From NCBI GenBank assembly GCA_937927755.1, contig CALBDB010000119.1:1-49941 (forward strand): 49,941 nucleotides of DNA, in the 5' to 3' direction. Positions 1 to 7,516 of the stretch are shown here, piece by piece. The translations under genes and the position numbers were made by a program. Below the pieces are notes generated by a model. It was not told the origin of the DNA and did no database searches. It worked only from the letters and a program-made list of their open reading frames with translations. Position 1 is the first letter of the stretch. Each line of letters opens with the position of its first letter. This stretch comes from an uncultured Lysobacterales bacterium. GTDB taxonomy: Bacteria; Pseudomonadota; Gammaproteobacteria; Xanthomonadales; SZUA-36.

Positions 1-1
1 C

Positions 2-70
2 TACGCAAAGCGCAAAAACATCACGCTGGAACAAGCCCGCAGATTACTGGTGGCGAATATTCACCTGTAG
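2..70 (+). CDS. C-terminal end of an unidentified protein (truncated by window start)
   Basis: An open frame runs in from the left edge and stops at TAG 68-70, giving 22 residues that end in LLVANIHL. The short tail is basic then hydrophobic (YAKRKNITLEQARRLL) and could be a C-terminal helix. Too little is visible to assign a family. It faces the DUF2058 gene tail to tail. No clear terminator is seen in the 111 bases between them. Confidence 0.5.
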   Translation, partial: YAKRKNITLEQARRLLVANIHL

Positions 71-181
71 TTAATCCGGTAACCAAAAGTATTGATTCCC
101 AGCAGATTACACAGATTTTTATGTGCTTCTGATTATGCATCTGTGGGGAAATCGTTCTTACCCCTTATCGTGAAACAGGCA

Positions 182-709
182 CTACCAGATCAGGTCATCC
201 GGAACAGGGTTTTCCTCTTCGCCGTCAATTTCGGCACCGCTAAGGTCCGGGATGTGGTCGGGTGCAAACTGGAGGATTTCTTCGATCATTTCGGCCGGCA
301 GCAAATGATAGTTTCCACTTAAATAGACGACGCCGAGAACACCGGTGTTGATCTCTCCGATCTGTTCACGGGTGGCTAAAACGCTGCGGATACGACCCTT
401 GTAGATGAAGTTTCGCTTGATATCCGCCTTTTCATCACGAACCGCATGGTTCTTGACGATCGTCTTGATCTTCTTGTTGGTCTCGCGGCGTTGGCGTTCC
501 TGCTCGCGTTTGAGCGCAACTGCCTGTTCCTTCGTTTGCTTTTCTTCCCTGTTTCGGATTTTGTAGGCTTGATCCAGAGAGATCTCAGCGTTCTTGTCTT
601 TCACCCTTGGCTTTTTGGGTGAACTGTTACGCTTGTTCTGTTGCTTCGGCTCGGTTTTTGCGGGCGCCAGGCCGAGCGCCAATAACTGGTCCTTCAGACT
701 ATTACTCAT
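182..709 (-). CDS. DUF2058 family protein (YaiL-like)
   Basis: This 175-residue protein has the DUF2058/YaiL layout. The N-terminus is MSNSLKDQLLALGLA, followed by a very basic, Lys/Arg/Gln-rich coiled-coil region (about residues 20-85). A compact C-terminal part contains NFIYKGRIRSVLATREQ and an acidic tail ending in DDLIW. Family members are described as nucleoid- or polynucleotide-associated, but their role is poorly defined. The ATG at 709 begins the conserved N-terminal motif, so the start is secure. It is a single-gene unit, with the FKBP gene 177 bases upstream on the same strand. Confidence 0.85.
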   Translation of the reverse strand: MSNSLKDQLLALGLAPAKTEPKQQNKRNSSPKKPRVKDKNAEISLDQAYKIRNREEKQTKEQAVALKREQERQRRETNKKIKTIVKNHAVRDEKADIKRNFIYKGRIRSVLATREQIGEINTGVLGVVYLSGNYHLLPAEMIEEILQFAPDHIPDLSGAEIDGEEENPVPDDLIW

Positions 710-886
710 AATGCATCATCAAGAACTGGAAAATGTTACTTTTGAATTTGCGCAGGGAGAAGGCGGCGCGACCAGAACTGTCGGCATCCCAGGACTGATT
801 GTTAAAACCGACCCCAGAAACAATACCGGCCGCACCATTAACTCTTCCATCGTGACTTGTTGTAACAGTACACGTCTATAACCGAA

Positions 887-1579
887 CTACTCCGCTGTTT
901 CTATATCGAGTAATTCTACTTCAAAAATCAATGTTGAGTTTGGCGGAATCGGACCGCCGCCACCTTCACCGTAGGCCAGTTCTGAGGGGATATAGAACAT
1001 GTACTTGCTACCAACCGGCATCAGTTGCACACCCTCGGTCCAGCCCGGGATAACCCGGTTCAGGGCAAAAGAAATGGGCTCATTGCGGGCATAGGAACTA
1101 TCGAACTCGGTACCGTCCAGCAACTTTCCGCTGTAATGAACCTTTACGGTATCAGTAGCTGTCGGCTTTGCGCCTTCACCCATGGTGACCACATTATACT
1201 GCAACCCCGATTCGGTGGTCACAACACCTTCCTTCGTCTTGTTTTCGGCAAGGAATTTCTGGCCTTCTGCCAAATTGGCCTGGCCAACAGCTGTCGACTG
1301 TGCCTGCTGTTCCGCCTGTCGCTTCTGCACGTATGCCTGTCTGACCGCAGCCGCTTCTTCCGGTGTCATGGCGAGTTCTTCACCGTTGTAAGTGTCACGA
1401 ATGGCTTCTACCAGGGTGTCAAGATCAACGCCGGTTCCCTGCTCACGCAGCGACTTGCCTATATCCATTCCAATGATGTAACCCAGTTTCTGCTCTTCTG
1501 TATTCAATTCAGTAGCCCATGCATTCAGTGAAAATGTTGCAACGGCCAATACCAGTCCGCAGCGCTTGTAAAAGTTCAT
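887..1579 (-). CDS. FKBP-type peptidyl-prolyl cis-trans isomerase (FkpA/Mip-like), periplasmic
   Basis: This catalyses cis-trans isomerisation of prolyl bonds and acts as a chaperone in the periplasm. I start it at the ATG at 1579, giving 230 residues, because an AGGAG lies 10 bases upstream and the protein then opens with a clean signal peptide (MNFYKRCGLVLAVATFSLNAWA). An upstream in-frame start at 1660 would bury that signal. Residues about 24-120 are the helical dimerisation domain (EEQKLGYIIGMDIG). Residues about 135-228 are the FKBP fold, with VKVHYSGKLLDGTEFDSS, VIPGWTEGVQLMPVGSK and LAYGEGG. It is divergent from the symporter gene, with 89 bases between the starts. Confidence 0.92.
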   Translation of the reverse strand: MNFYKRCGLVLAVATFSLNAWATELNTEEQKLGYIIGMDIGKSLREQGTGVDLDTLVEAIRDTYNGEELAMTPEEAAAVRQAYVQKRQAEQQAQSTAVGQANLAEGQKFLAENKTKEGVVTTESGLQYNVVTMGEGAKPTATDTVKVHYSGKLLDGTEFDSSYARNEPISFALNRVIPGWTEGVQLMPVGSKYMFYIPSELAYGEGGGGPIPPNSTLIFEVELLDIETAE

Positions 1580-1668
1580 TCGATCGTTACTCCTGATAAT
1601 TGGATTGTGAATTGTCTCTTTATCCGTCGCTGTGCGCAAACAAAATGTTTCAATAATCAAGACGGGTT

Positions 1669-3081
1669 ATGCTTAACACCATGTCTGTTCTCATTGCCAC
1701 GCTAGTCATCTACCAGGTATTGCTGCTGTCCATCGGTTGGTGGGCAAGCAGGCGAACCTCCGACAATGAAGACTTCTACCTCGGCGGTCGAAAACTGGGT
1801 GCTGCTGTAGCGGCCTTGAGCGCCTCAGCCAGTTCATCCTCGGCATGGAGCCTGCTGGGTGTTTCAGGTGCCGCATATGCCTGGGGCTTGCCGGCAATCT
1901 GGCTGATTCCATCAACCCTGCTTGGCTTTTTTATCAACTGGTACTGGGTTGCACCACGCATGTGGCAACGAAGCCGGGATAACGATGCCTTGACCCTGAC
2001 AGAGTTCCTTGCCGGCCCGCGCGGTGATCCGGCACGCAAAATCATCATGCGGCTTGGTGCGGCGGTCATCCTGTTTTCGTTCACCTTTTATATCGCCGCC
2101 CAATTTCAGGCAGCGGGCCATACCTTCGCCGTAGCACTGAATATTGAACCGACCGCAGCCATCGTGATTGGAGCAACCATCGTCCTTGCGTATGTCATGC
2201 TGGGCGGATTCTGGGCTGCCAGCATCACCGACAGCCTGCAGGGCATCCTGATGGCCTCCAGCGCAGTGATCTTGCCGGTGATCGCACTGGTCGCCGTCGG
2301 TGGCCCCGGTGATTTACTCGCCAGCCTGAACGTGGAAGGCTTGTCTGCTATCACCCTGTGGACACGCCAGGAAAGCCTGGCTGCCGGACTCGGCTTTGTA
2401 ACAGGACTGGCAGGAATCGGGCTCGGCTACCCTGGCCAGCCACATGTCGTGAACCGCTTCATGGCGATGGAAGATCATAATGCCATCCCGAAAGCCCGCC
2501 TGATAGCCATCACCTGGGCAGTACTCATTTACACCGGAATGGTCATACTCGGCTGGTGTGGCCGAACCCTGGTATCCACGCTCGGCGACGGTGAACAGGT
2601 CCTGTTCGCACTTGCCACACTGCTGCTGCCGTCAATACTGGCGGGCATCATGGTTTCCGCCATACTTTCCGCCATCATGTCGACCGCCGACAGTCAATTA
2701 CTGGTCGCAGCATCCAGCGTCAGCCACGACATGCGCAACGGCCAATCTGCGACCCGAAAAAGCCTCAAACAAGCCCGCTGGGTAGTCCTGTTTATAGGCA
2801 TGGCCGCCATAGCCCTGGCGGTATTCTCCCCGGAAGCCATATTCAGCCGCGTCCTGTTCGCCTGGCAAGCCCTCGCAGCCGCCTTCGGCCCCCTGCTGAT
2901 CATCACCCTCTGGCGCGGCCCGGTACACCCCACCTGGCGCATAGCCGCCATGACCTCTGGTTTCGTAATAACCGTATTCCTGAGCTGGACCACCGAAACC
3001 CCAGGCGACATCGCCGAACGCTACATACCAATGCTTATCGCTTTGGGGTTGGCGTGGTACGGGAGTGCGAAGAACAAATAG
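1669..3081 (+). CDS. Sodium:solute symporter family protein (PutP-like)
   Basis: A 470-residue inner-membrane transporter of the SSS family, related to the Na+/proline symporter PutP. About 13 hydrophobic segments run the whole length. Family signatures include the N-terminal [33 protein letters not shown] in TM2-TM3, GYPGQPHVVNRFMAM, and ILSAIMSTADSQLLVAASS in TM8, which carries the Ser/Thr sodium ligands typical of the family. The substrate is not certain: proline is the best guess, but other small solutes are possible. Start is ATG 1669, with GACGGG just upstream. A second ATG at 1681 is possible. Confidence 0.88.
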   Translation: MLNTMSVLIATLVIYQVLLLSIGWWASRRTSDNEDFYLGGRKLGAAVAALSASASSSSAWSLLGVSGAAYAWGLPAIWLIPSTLLGFFINWYWVAPRMWQRSRDNDALTLTEFLAGPRGDPARKIIMRLGAAVILFSFTFYIAAQFQAAGHTFAVALNIEPTAAIVIGATIVLAYVMLGGFWAASITDSLQGILMASSAVILPVIALVAVGGPGDLLASLNVEGLSAITLWTRQESLAAGLGFVTGLAGIGLGYPGQPHVVNRFMAMEDHNAIPKARLIAITWAVLIYTGMVILGWCGRTLVSTLGDGEQVLFALATLLLPSILAGIMVSAILSAIMSTADSQLLVAASSVSHDMRNGQSATRKSLKQARWVVLFIGMAAIALAVFSPEAIFSRVLFAWQALAAAFGPLLIITLWRGPVHPTWRIAAMTSGFVITVFLSWTTETPGDIAERYIPMLIALGLAWYGSAKNK

Positions 3082-3153
3082 TGCGCTCATTCTGGCGGGG
3101 TGCTCTTTCTTTTCGTGTGTATCTTTGTGGGGGCAAATAAAAGTAACTCGCCC

Positions 3154-3180
3154 TTGGGGACGAAACCCCAAACTAAATTT
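3154..3180 (+). terminator. Possible weak terminator after the symporter gene
   Basis: A 6-bp stem TTGGGG/CCCCAA (3154-3159 and 3166-3171) with loop ACGAAA is followed by an A/T-rich run (ACTAAATTT). The tail is a poor U-tract, so this is only a candidate. The preceding stretch, about 3105-3150 (CTTTCTTTT, later AATAAAAGTAAC), looks like a degenerate intergenic repeat. Confidence 0.3.
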
Positions 3181-3186
3181 AAAATG

Positions 3187-3228
3187 TTGCATTTTTAAAT
3201 AGTAGTGTTATACTTCACTACAACACTA
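3187..3228 (+). promoter_or_regulatory. Promoter with overlapping palindromic operator for the GntR/ABC operon
   Basis: TTGCAT (3187-3192) and TATACT (3209-3214), 16 bases apart, form a good sigma-70 promoter. A perfect inverted repeat TAGTGTT (3203-3209) / AACACTA (3222-3228) overlaps the -10 element. A nested GTAGTG/CACTAC pair (3202-3207 and 3216-3221) reinforces the symmetry. The next gene group contains a YtrA-type GntR repressor, and such regulators usually repress their own operon from palindromes over the promoter. The binding partner is inferred. Confidence 0.65.
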
Positions 3229-3259
3229 AAGAATCATCATCACCCAAGTGAGACACAAC

Positions 3260-3499
3260 ATGATGAACTTAATACACCACCACAGAGCCCACATCCCCAA
3301 CGGGTTGGCCGTATTAGCAGCATTTTTACTGCTCGCTGCCGGTATTACCGGCCTCGATAAGGAGTCGGAAGAATATTCTTCTTCCCAGGAGATCACGGTA
3401 GCAGCGAAAGCTGAAGTCAATAATGGGGACAGTCTCAATGATACGGTCGAGAACAAGCGCCGCGGTCTTAATTTTGGTTTGCTGCTGTTTCGCCGATAA
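3260..3499 (+). CDS. Small single-pass membrane protein, first gene of the GntR/ABC operon
   Basis: An unrecognised protein of about 79 residues. The N-terminus is His-rich (MMNLIHHHRAHIPNG). One transmembrane segment (LAVLAAFLLLAAGITGL) follows, then a hydrophilic acidic region and a short basic end (GLLLFRR). I use ATG 3260; GTG 3248 in the same frame would add four residues. It lies directly downstream of the operator-promoter and ends 5 bases before the GntR gene, so it is very likely co-transcribed. A role as a small transporter partner or a leader peptide is possible but unproven. Confidence 0.6.
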   Translation: MMNLIHHHRAHIPNGLAVLAAFLLLAAGITGLDKESEEYSSSQEITVAAKAEVNNGDSLNDTVENKRRGLNFGLLLFRR

Positions 3500-3504
3500 G
3501 TGAT

Positions 3505-3876
3505 ATGGCAACCCAATGGAATGACAGCCAGCCAATTTACTGGCAACTGAAAGAGCGTACCATCGCCATGATTCTGGATGGCACGCTGGCAGAAGGTGAT
3601 GCCCTGCCCTCGGTACGGACAGTGGCATCTGATTTCCAACTGAACCCGATTACAGTCTCAAAATCCTACCAGGCGCTCGTCGATGACCACCTGGTTGAAA
3701 AGCGCCGCGGACTAGGGATGTTTGTCCGTGAAGGTGCGCGGCATAAGCTTACCGAAAGTGAACGGCAGAAGTTCCTCACCGAGGAATGGCCGGCCATGGT
3801 CACCCGTATCCAGCAGTTGGGCCTGGATATCAACAAGCTGCTTAATTCGATGAAAGAACAAGAGGGCAATTCCTGA
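3505..3876 (+). CDS. GntR family transcriptional regulator, YtrA subfamily
   Basis: A 123-residue repressor. The winged helix-turn-helix occupies residues about 10-78: QPIYWQLKERTIAMILDG, then ALPSVRTVASDFQLNPITVS and LVEKRRGLGMFV. The short C-terminal tail of about 45 residues, with no large ligand domain, is diagnostic of the YtrA subfamily. These regulators typically sit at the head of ABC-transporter operons and repress them. The stop codon overlaps the next gene (TGATG at 3874-3878), which indicates translational coupling. The operator at 3202-3228 is the likely target. Confidence 0.9.
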   Translation: MATQWNDSQPIYWQLKERTIAMILDGTLAEGDALPSVRTVASDFQLNPITVSKSYQALVDDHLVEKRRGLGMFVREGARHKLTESERQKFLTEEWPAMVTRIQQLGLDINKLLNSMKEQEGNS

Positions 3877-4733
3877 TGAACAATGTCATTGAAGCGCGGG
3901 GTCTGACCAAACGCTACAGACGTACAGTCGCGGTTGACAATATCGACCTGCAAATTCCTGCTGGACGAATCGTCGGTCTGATCGGCCCTAACGGCGCCGG
4001 AAAAACTTCCGCACTGAAAGCCATCCTCGGTTTGGCAACCTATGAAGGCGACCTGAATGTACTGGGGAAGAGCCCTGCAAGGGACAGGGCAGCCTTGATG
4101 GAGGAAGTTTGTTTTATCGCCGATGTCGCGGTCCTGCCCCGCTGGATACGTGTCTGGCAGCTGATCGAGCTTACGGAACATATTCACCCGAAATTCTCCC
4201 GCGAGAAATGCCTGCAATACCTTTCCAGCACCAAGGTTACGCTGGATCACAGGGTCAAGCAGTTGTCCAAGGGCATGGTTGCGCAGTTACATCTCGCTAT
4301 CGTCATGGCGATTGATGTCAAACTGCTGGTGTTGGACGAACCCACGCTGGGACTGGATATTCTTTACCGAAAGCAGTTCTATACCAACTTGCTCAACGAT
4401 TATTTTGATGAAGAACGCACCATAGTCATCACTACCCACCAGGTTGAAGAAGTCGAACACATTCTCAGCGACCTGATATTCATCAAGGATGGTCGTATCG
4501 CACTCGATTGCAGTATGGATGAAGTCCAGGAGAGCTACATCGAGCTGATGGTCGCGCCGGACAAGGCCGCTGCCGCCCGTGAATACGGGCCTCTATATGA
4601 GCGTGAGTTATTTGGCCGGCACATTTTTCTTTATGAAAACGCAAACCGCGAACAACTTAAAGCCCTGGGCGAATTGCACACACCGAGTGTTGCGGACCTG
4701 TTCGTCGCTACCATGAACGGAGGTGACTCATGA
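3876..4733 (+). CDS. ABC transporter ATP-binding protein
   Basis: A 285-residue ATPase that powers the permease encoded next. Visible motifs are Walker A GPNGAGKTS (residues 37-45), a variant signature QLSKGM in place of LSGGQ, Walker B LLVLDEPTLGLD, and the switch histidine in VITTHQVEEVEH. The C-terminal ~70 residues form the accessory region common in drug or peptide exporter ATPases of the YtrB/CcmA type. It overlaps the GntR gene by one base and the permease gene by four, so the three are one translational unit. The exported substrate is unknown. YtrA-linked systems often respond to cell-wall or membrane stress. Confidence 0.9.
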   Translation: MNNVIEARGLTKRYRRTVAVDNIDLQIPAGRIVGLIGPNGAGKTSALKAILGLATYEGDLNVLGKSPARDRAALMEEVCFIADVAVLPRWIRVWQLIELTEHIHPKFSREKCLQYLSSTKVTLDHRVKQLSKGMVAQLHLAIVMAIDVKLLVLDEPTLGLDILYRKQFYTNLLNDYFDEERTIVITTHQVEEVEHILSDLIFIKDGRIALDCSMDEVQESYIELMVAPDKAAAAREYGPLYERELFGRHIFLYENANREQLKALGELHTPSVADLFVATMNGGDS

Positions 4734-5677
4734 ACCGTTTGCTGGCCCTGGTAAAGCGTGAATTCTGGGAAAACAAGGGAGCCTTCCGCACCACTCCGCT
4801 CGTGTTTGCGGGCGTTCTGCTGGGAGCCCAGGTGATGTTCCTGATCACGTTCAATCATTTTGACAATGAGTTTCAATCACTGAAAGAACTACTTCACTTT
4901 ATTTCAACGCAGGATGTTGCCCTGCGCTCCAAGGTGCTTTACGAAATTAACATGTCGTTGTCAGTGTTGTTCGCAATGATCCTGGCATTCGTTGTGTTTT
5001 TCTACCTGTTGGGTTCACTTTATGATGATCGCAAGGATCGCAGCATCCTATTCTGGAAATCGTTGCCTGCCTCAGACACAATGACGATTGGCTCAAAATT
5101 GCTTTCGGCCATGGTGGTTGCACCCTTGATCTTCTGGGTTGTTTACATCCTGACTCATATCCTAATCATGCTTCTGTTTTCCGTGGTCATCCTGACACTG
5201 GGTGAAAACCCGTGGACACTGTTACTTAGCCTGGGCAGTCCATTTAAAGTATGGAGCCTGGTCCTGGCAAGTTGGTTTGCGCAGGCTATCTGGGCACTGC
5301 CCCTGTATGGCTGGTTGATGTTGGTATCGTCATTCGCACCAAGGATTCCACTGTTATTCGCGATCCTGCCACCAGTGGTACTCGGCGTGCTGGAATTGTG
5401 GATCGATTTTTTGAAGACTTTTACCGTGAACGACAATCTTTTCGGCCTGTTCGGGAAATGGTTTGCCAATAGTCCCCTGATCATGTCTGCAGATAACCAC
5501 GGTGATGAATTCGGAGTTGCTCTGGGGGCACCACTCACAAGTGAATTCGATCATGCGGTTACCATTTCCAACATGCTGGACCGTCTCTTCTCAAGCGATA
5601 TGCTGATCAACCTGGTGATTGCTGCCATATTCCTCGGCGCCGCACTGTGGTTGAGACGCCGCGCTACTGAAAGCTAA
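4730..5677 (+). CDS. ABC-2 type transporter permease
   Basis: A 315-residue integral membrane protein. The N-terminal cytoplasmic stretch (MNRLLALVKREFWENKGAFR) is typical of ABC-2 permeases. Hydrophobic segments lie near residues 23-40, 78-100, 123-160, 175-205 and 290-310. A cytoplasmic DDRKDRSILFWKSLPAS motif follows the second segment, as in exporter permeases. The ATG overlaps the ATPase stop codon (ATGA), and a strong terminator follows, which closes the operon. Confidence 0.88.
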   Translation: MNRLLALVKREFWENKGAFRTTPLVFAGVLLGAQVMFLITFNHFDNEFQSLKELLHFISTQDVALRSKVLYEINMSLSVLFAMILAFVVFFYLLGSLYDDRKDRSILFWKSLPASDTMTIGSKLLSAMVVAPLIFWVVYILTHILIMLLFSVVILTLGENPWTLLLSLGSPFKVWSLVLASWFAQAIWALPLYGWLMLVSSFAPRIPLLFAILPPVVLGVLELWIDFLKTFTVNDNLFGLFGKWFANSPLIMSADNHGDEFGVALGAPLTSEFDHAVTISNMLDRLFSSDMLINLVIAAIFLGAALWLRRRATES

Positions 5678-5681
5678 CACT

Positions 5682-5735
5682 GCCGGGCACTGACCATGCC
5701 CGGCGGGAAGGCTTTAACCCCTGTTTACCGGGGTT
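5682..5735 (+). repeat. Two tandem hairpins between the permease gene and its terminator
   Basis: GCCGGGCA/TGCCCGGC (5682-5689 and 5697-5704) and AACCCC/GGGGTT (5716-5721 and 5730-5735) form two short perfect stems directly upstream of the main terminator. They share the GCCGGG word with it. They may stabilise the 3' end of the transcript, or may be a decayed duplicate of the terminator. Confidence 0.5.
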
Positions 5736-5740
5736 GAGCA

Positions 5741-5790
5741 TGCCGGGTAAAGCACCGAATCAGCCCTCGGTGCTTTACCCGGCACTTTTT
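5741..5790 (+). terminator. Strong rho-independent terminator of the GntR/ABC operon
   Basis: A perfect 18-bp stem (5741-5758 with 5767-5784) encloses an 8-base loop and is followed by TTTTT (5786-5790). It is the clearest intrinsic terminator in the window. It separates the ABC operon from panP. Confidence 0.92.
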
Positions 5791-5830
5791 ATCCCACACA
5801 TGGAACATCCAGCCACTTGCGGTTTAACGA

Positions 5831-5836
5831 TATAAT
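5831..5836 (+). promoter_or_regulatory. Putative -10 element of the panP promoter
   Basis: A perfect TATAAT lies 36 bases before the panP GTG and after the upstream terminator, so a promoter is expected here. No convincing -35 hexamer is seen 16-18 bases upstream. Confidence 0.4.
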
Positions 5837-5872
5837 CACACGCTTTCCCTCAAATAAAGAGTATTCCGGACC

Positions 5873-7516
5873 GTGTCTCAGGATGATCAAAACAAAAAGC
5901 TGGCGCACGCTTCATTAGAGAATCTCTACAAGATTTTTACGGCGGCAGAGGAACCAGGTTCCACGCTCGCGGTTATCGATGAGGAGATTTCCGGTAATTT
6001 GCTGGGATTCCTGCAGGACAATATTGTCGCCAGCGACAAGGAAATTGTTGAGTTGGAACATGATTTCTCTGACCCCGGTATTCCCGAGCAGCCCATATTT
6101 GTTTCCGAGCAGGCGGAGTTTCTTCTGAAGAAACTGGTCGCCGAATCGGTTCACACTTCGTCACCTGCTTTTGTAGGGCACATGACCTCGGTTTTTCCAT
6201 ACTTTATGTTGCCGCTGTCAAAAATCATGATCGCCCTGAACCAGAATGTCGTTAAGACCGAGACCTCGAAAGCATTCACGCCACTGGAGCGCCAGGTTGT
6301 AGCGATGCTGCACCGGCTGGTATATGAGGCAAGCGATGCCTTTTACTCCGAAAACATGCACCAAAGCACCCAGTCACTGGGCGCCTTCTGTTCCGGTGGA
6401 ACACTGGCCAACCTGACGGCTTTGTGGGTAGCGCGCAATAACGCCTTCAAGGCAAAGGGCAGCTTTACCGGAATCAGGCAGCGGGGCCTGGCCGCTGCAC
6501 TGGAATATTACGGTTATAAGGGCGCCGCGATTCTGGTTTCGGAACGGGGGCATTACTCCCTGACCAAGGCCGCCGATGTGCTTGGCATAGGCAGGGACCA
6601 GATTATGCCCATCGCAACCGATAACCGGAACCGGATGGACATCAGGGCACTGGAAACGAAGCTCGAACAATTAAAAGGAGATAAGGTCAAGGTGTTCGCG
6701 GTCGTGGGCATTGCCGGAACCACTGAAACTGGAAATGTCGACCCACTGGACAGGATCGCCGAAATAGCCGCACAGCACGGTTGTCATTACCACGTCGATG
6801 CGGCATGGGGCGGACCCACGTTATTCTCAAATAAATACAGGGGCTTGCTGAAAGGTATTGAGAAAGCAGATTCGGTTACCATAGACGCGCACAAACAGCT
6901 TTACGTACCGATGGGATCGGGTCTGGTCATGTTCAGACAACCGGGAGTGACGCGGGAGATCGTGCAACATGCCAACTATATCGTCCGTGAAGGTTCAAAG
7001 GATTTGGGGTCCCTGACCCTGGAAGGTTCCAGGGCCGGCATGGCCATGCTGGTTCATTCCGGCTTGAGAATCATTGGACGTGAGGGCTACCAGCTCCTTA
7101 TTGACATGGGTATTGAGAAGGCCGCTGACTTTGCAGAAATGATCGAAAAGAACCGGAATTTCGAACTGATGACCCGACCGGAATTGAATATCCTGACATA
7201 CCGGTATGTTCCTGACGGGGTGTCGGACAGGTTGACCTGTTCCGATGCTACGGAATTACGGCGTCTGAACGAATGGCTGAACGGACTGAACCAGTCACTG
7301 CAGAAAATTCAACGGGAGAGAGGCAAGTCTTTTGTTTCCAGGACCATCCTGAAACCAAAACGATATGGCGGACAGGAAATCCACGTGCTGAGGGTTGTTT
7401 TGGCTAACCCGCTGACCACCCGGCAGATACTCGGACAGGTGTTGGCCGAGCAGACCGGGATTGTCAGGGAATATCAACTCGACAAGACAAACAACGCCTA
7501 CATCTCGACGGAATAG
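5873..7516 (+). CDS. panP: Pyridoxal-dependent aspartate 1-decarboxylase (PanP-type)
   Basis: This 547-residue group II PLP decarboxylase matches the PanP (pyridoxal-type aspartate 1-decarboxylase) layout rather than a classical glutamate decarboxylase. PanP makes beta-alanine from aspartate for pantothenate. Visible features are SPAFVGHMTSVFP (residues about 97-109), the substrate/PLP region FCSGGTLANLTALW, GIAGTTETGNVDP, the PLP-ring aspartate in HVDAAWGG (D309) and the Schiff-base lysine in DAHKQ (K341). Start is GTG 5873. No pyruvoyl-type panD is seen in the window, although panB, panC and coaX are, which supports this role. The 3' end overlaps the convergent sulfotransferase gene by 19 bases. 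Confidence 0.85.
   Translation: MSQDDQNKKLAHASLENLYKIFTAAEEPGSTLAVIDEEISGNLLGFLQDNIVASDKEIVELEHDFSDPGIPEQPIFVSEQAEFLLKKLVAESVHTSSPAFVGHMTSVFPYFMLPLSKIMIALNQNVVKTETSKAFTPLERQVVAMLHRLVYEASDAFYSENMHQSTQSLGAFCSGGTLANLTALWVARNNAFKAKGSFTGIRQRGLAAALEYYGYKGAAILVSERGHYSLTKAADVLGIGRDQIMPIATDNRNRMDIRALETKLEQLKGDKVKVFAVVGIAGTTETGNVDPLDRIAEIAAQHGCHYHVDAAWGGPTLFSNKYRGLLKGIEKADSVTIDAHKQLYVPMGSGLVMFRQPGVTREIVQHANYIVREGSKDLGSLTLEGSRAGMAMLVHSGLRIIGREGYQLLIDMGIEKAADFAEMIEKNRNFELMTRPELNILTYRYVPDGVSDRLTCSDATELRRLNEWLNGLNQSLQKIQRERGKSFVSRTILKPKRYGGQEIHVLRVVLANPLTTRQILGQVLAEQTGIVREYQLDKTNNAYISTE

Noticed and set aside
2698-3192. Minus-strand 164-residue frame over the symporter 3' end
   Set aside because: The plus-strand frame carries the SSS TM8 motif and membrane segments; the minus frame is compositional.
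5801-5820. Sigma-54 type promoter before panP (TGGAAC ... TTGC)
   Set aside because: The spacing between the two elements is about 10 bases instead of 5, so it does not fit.
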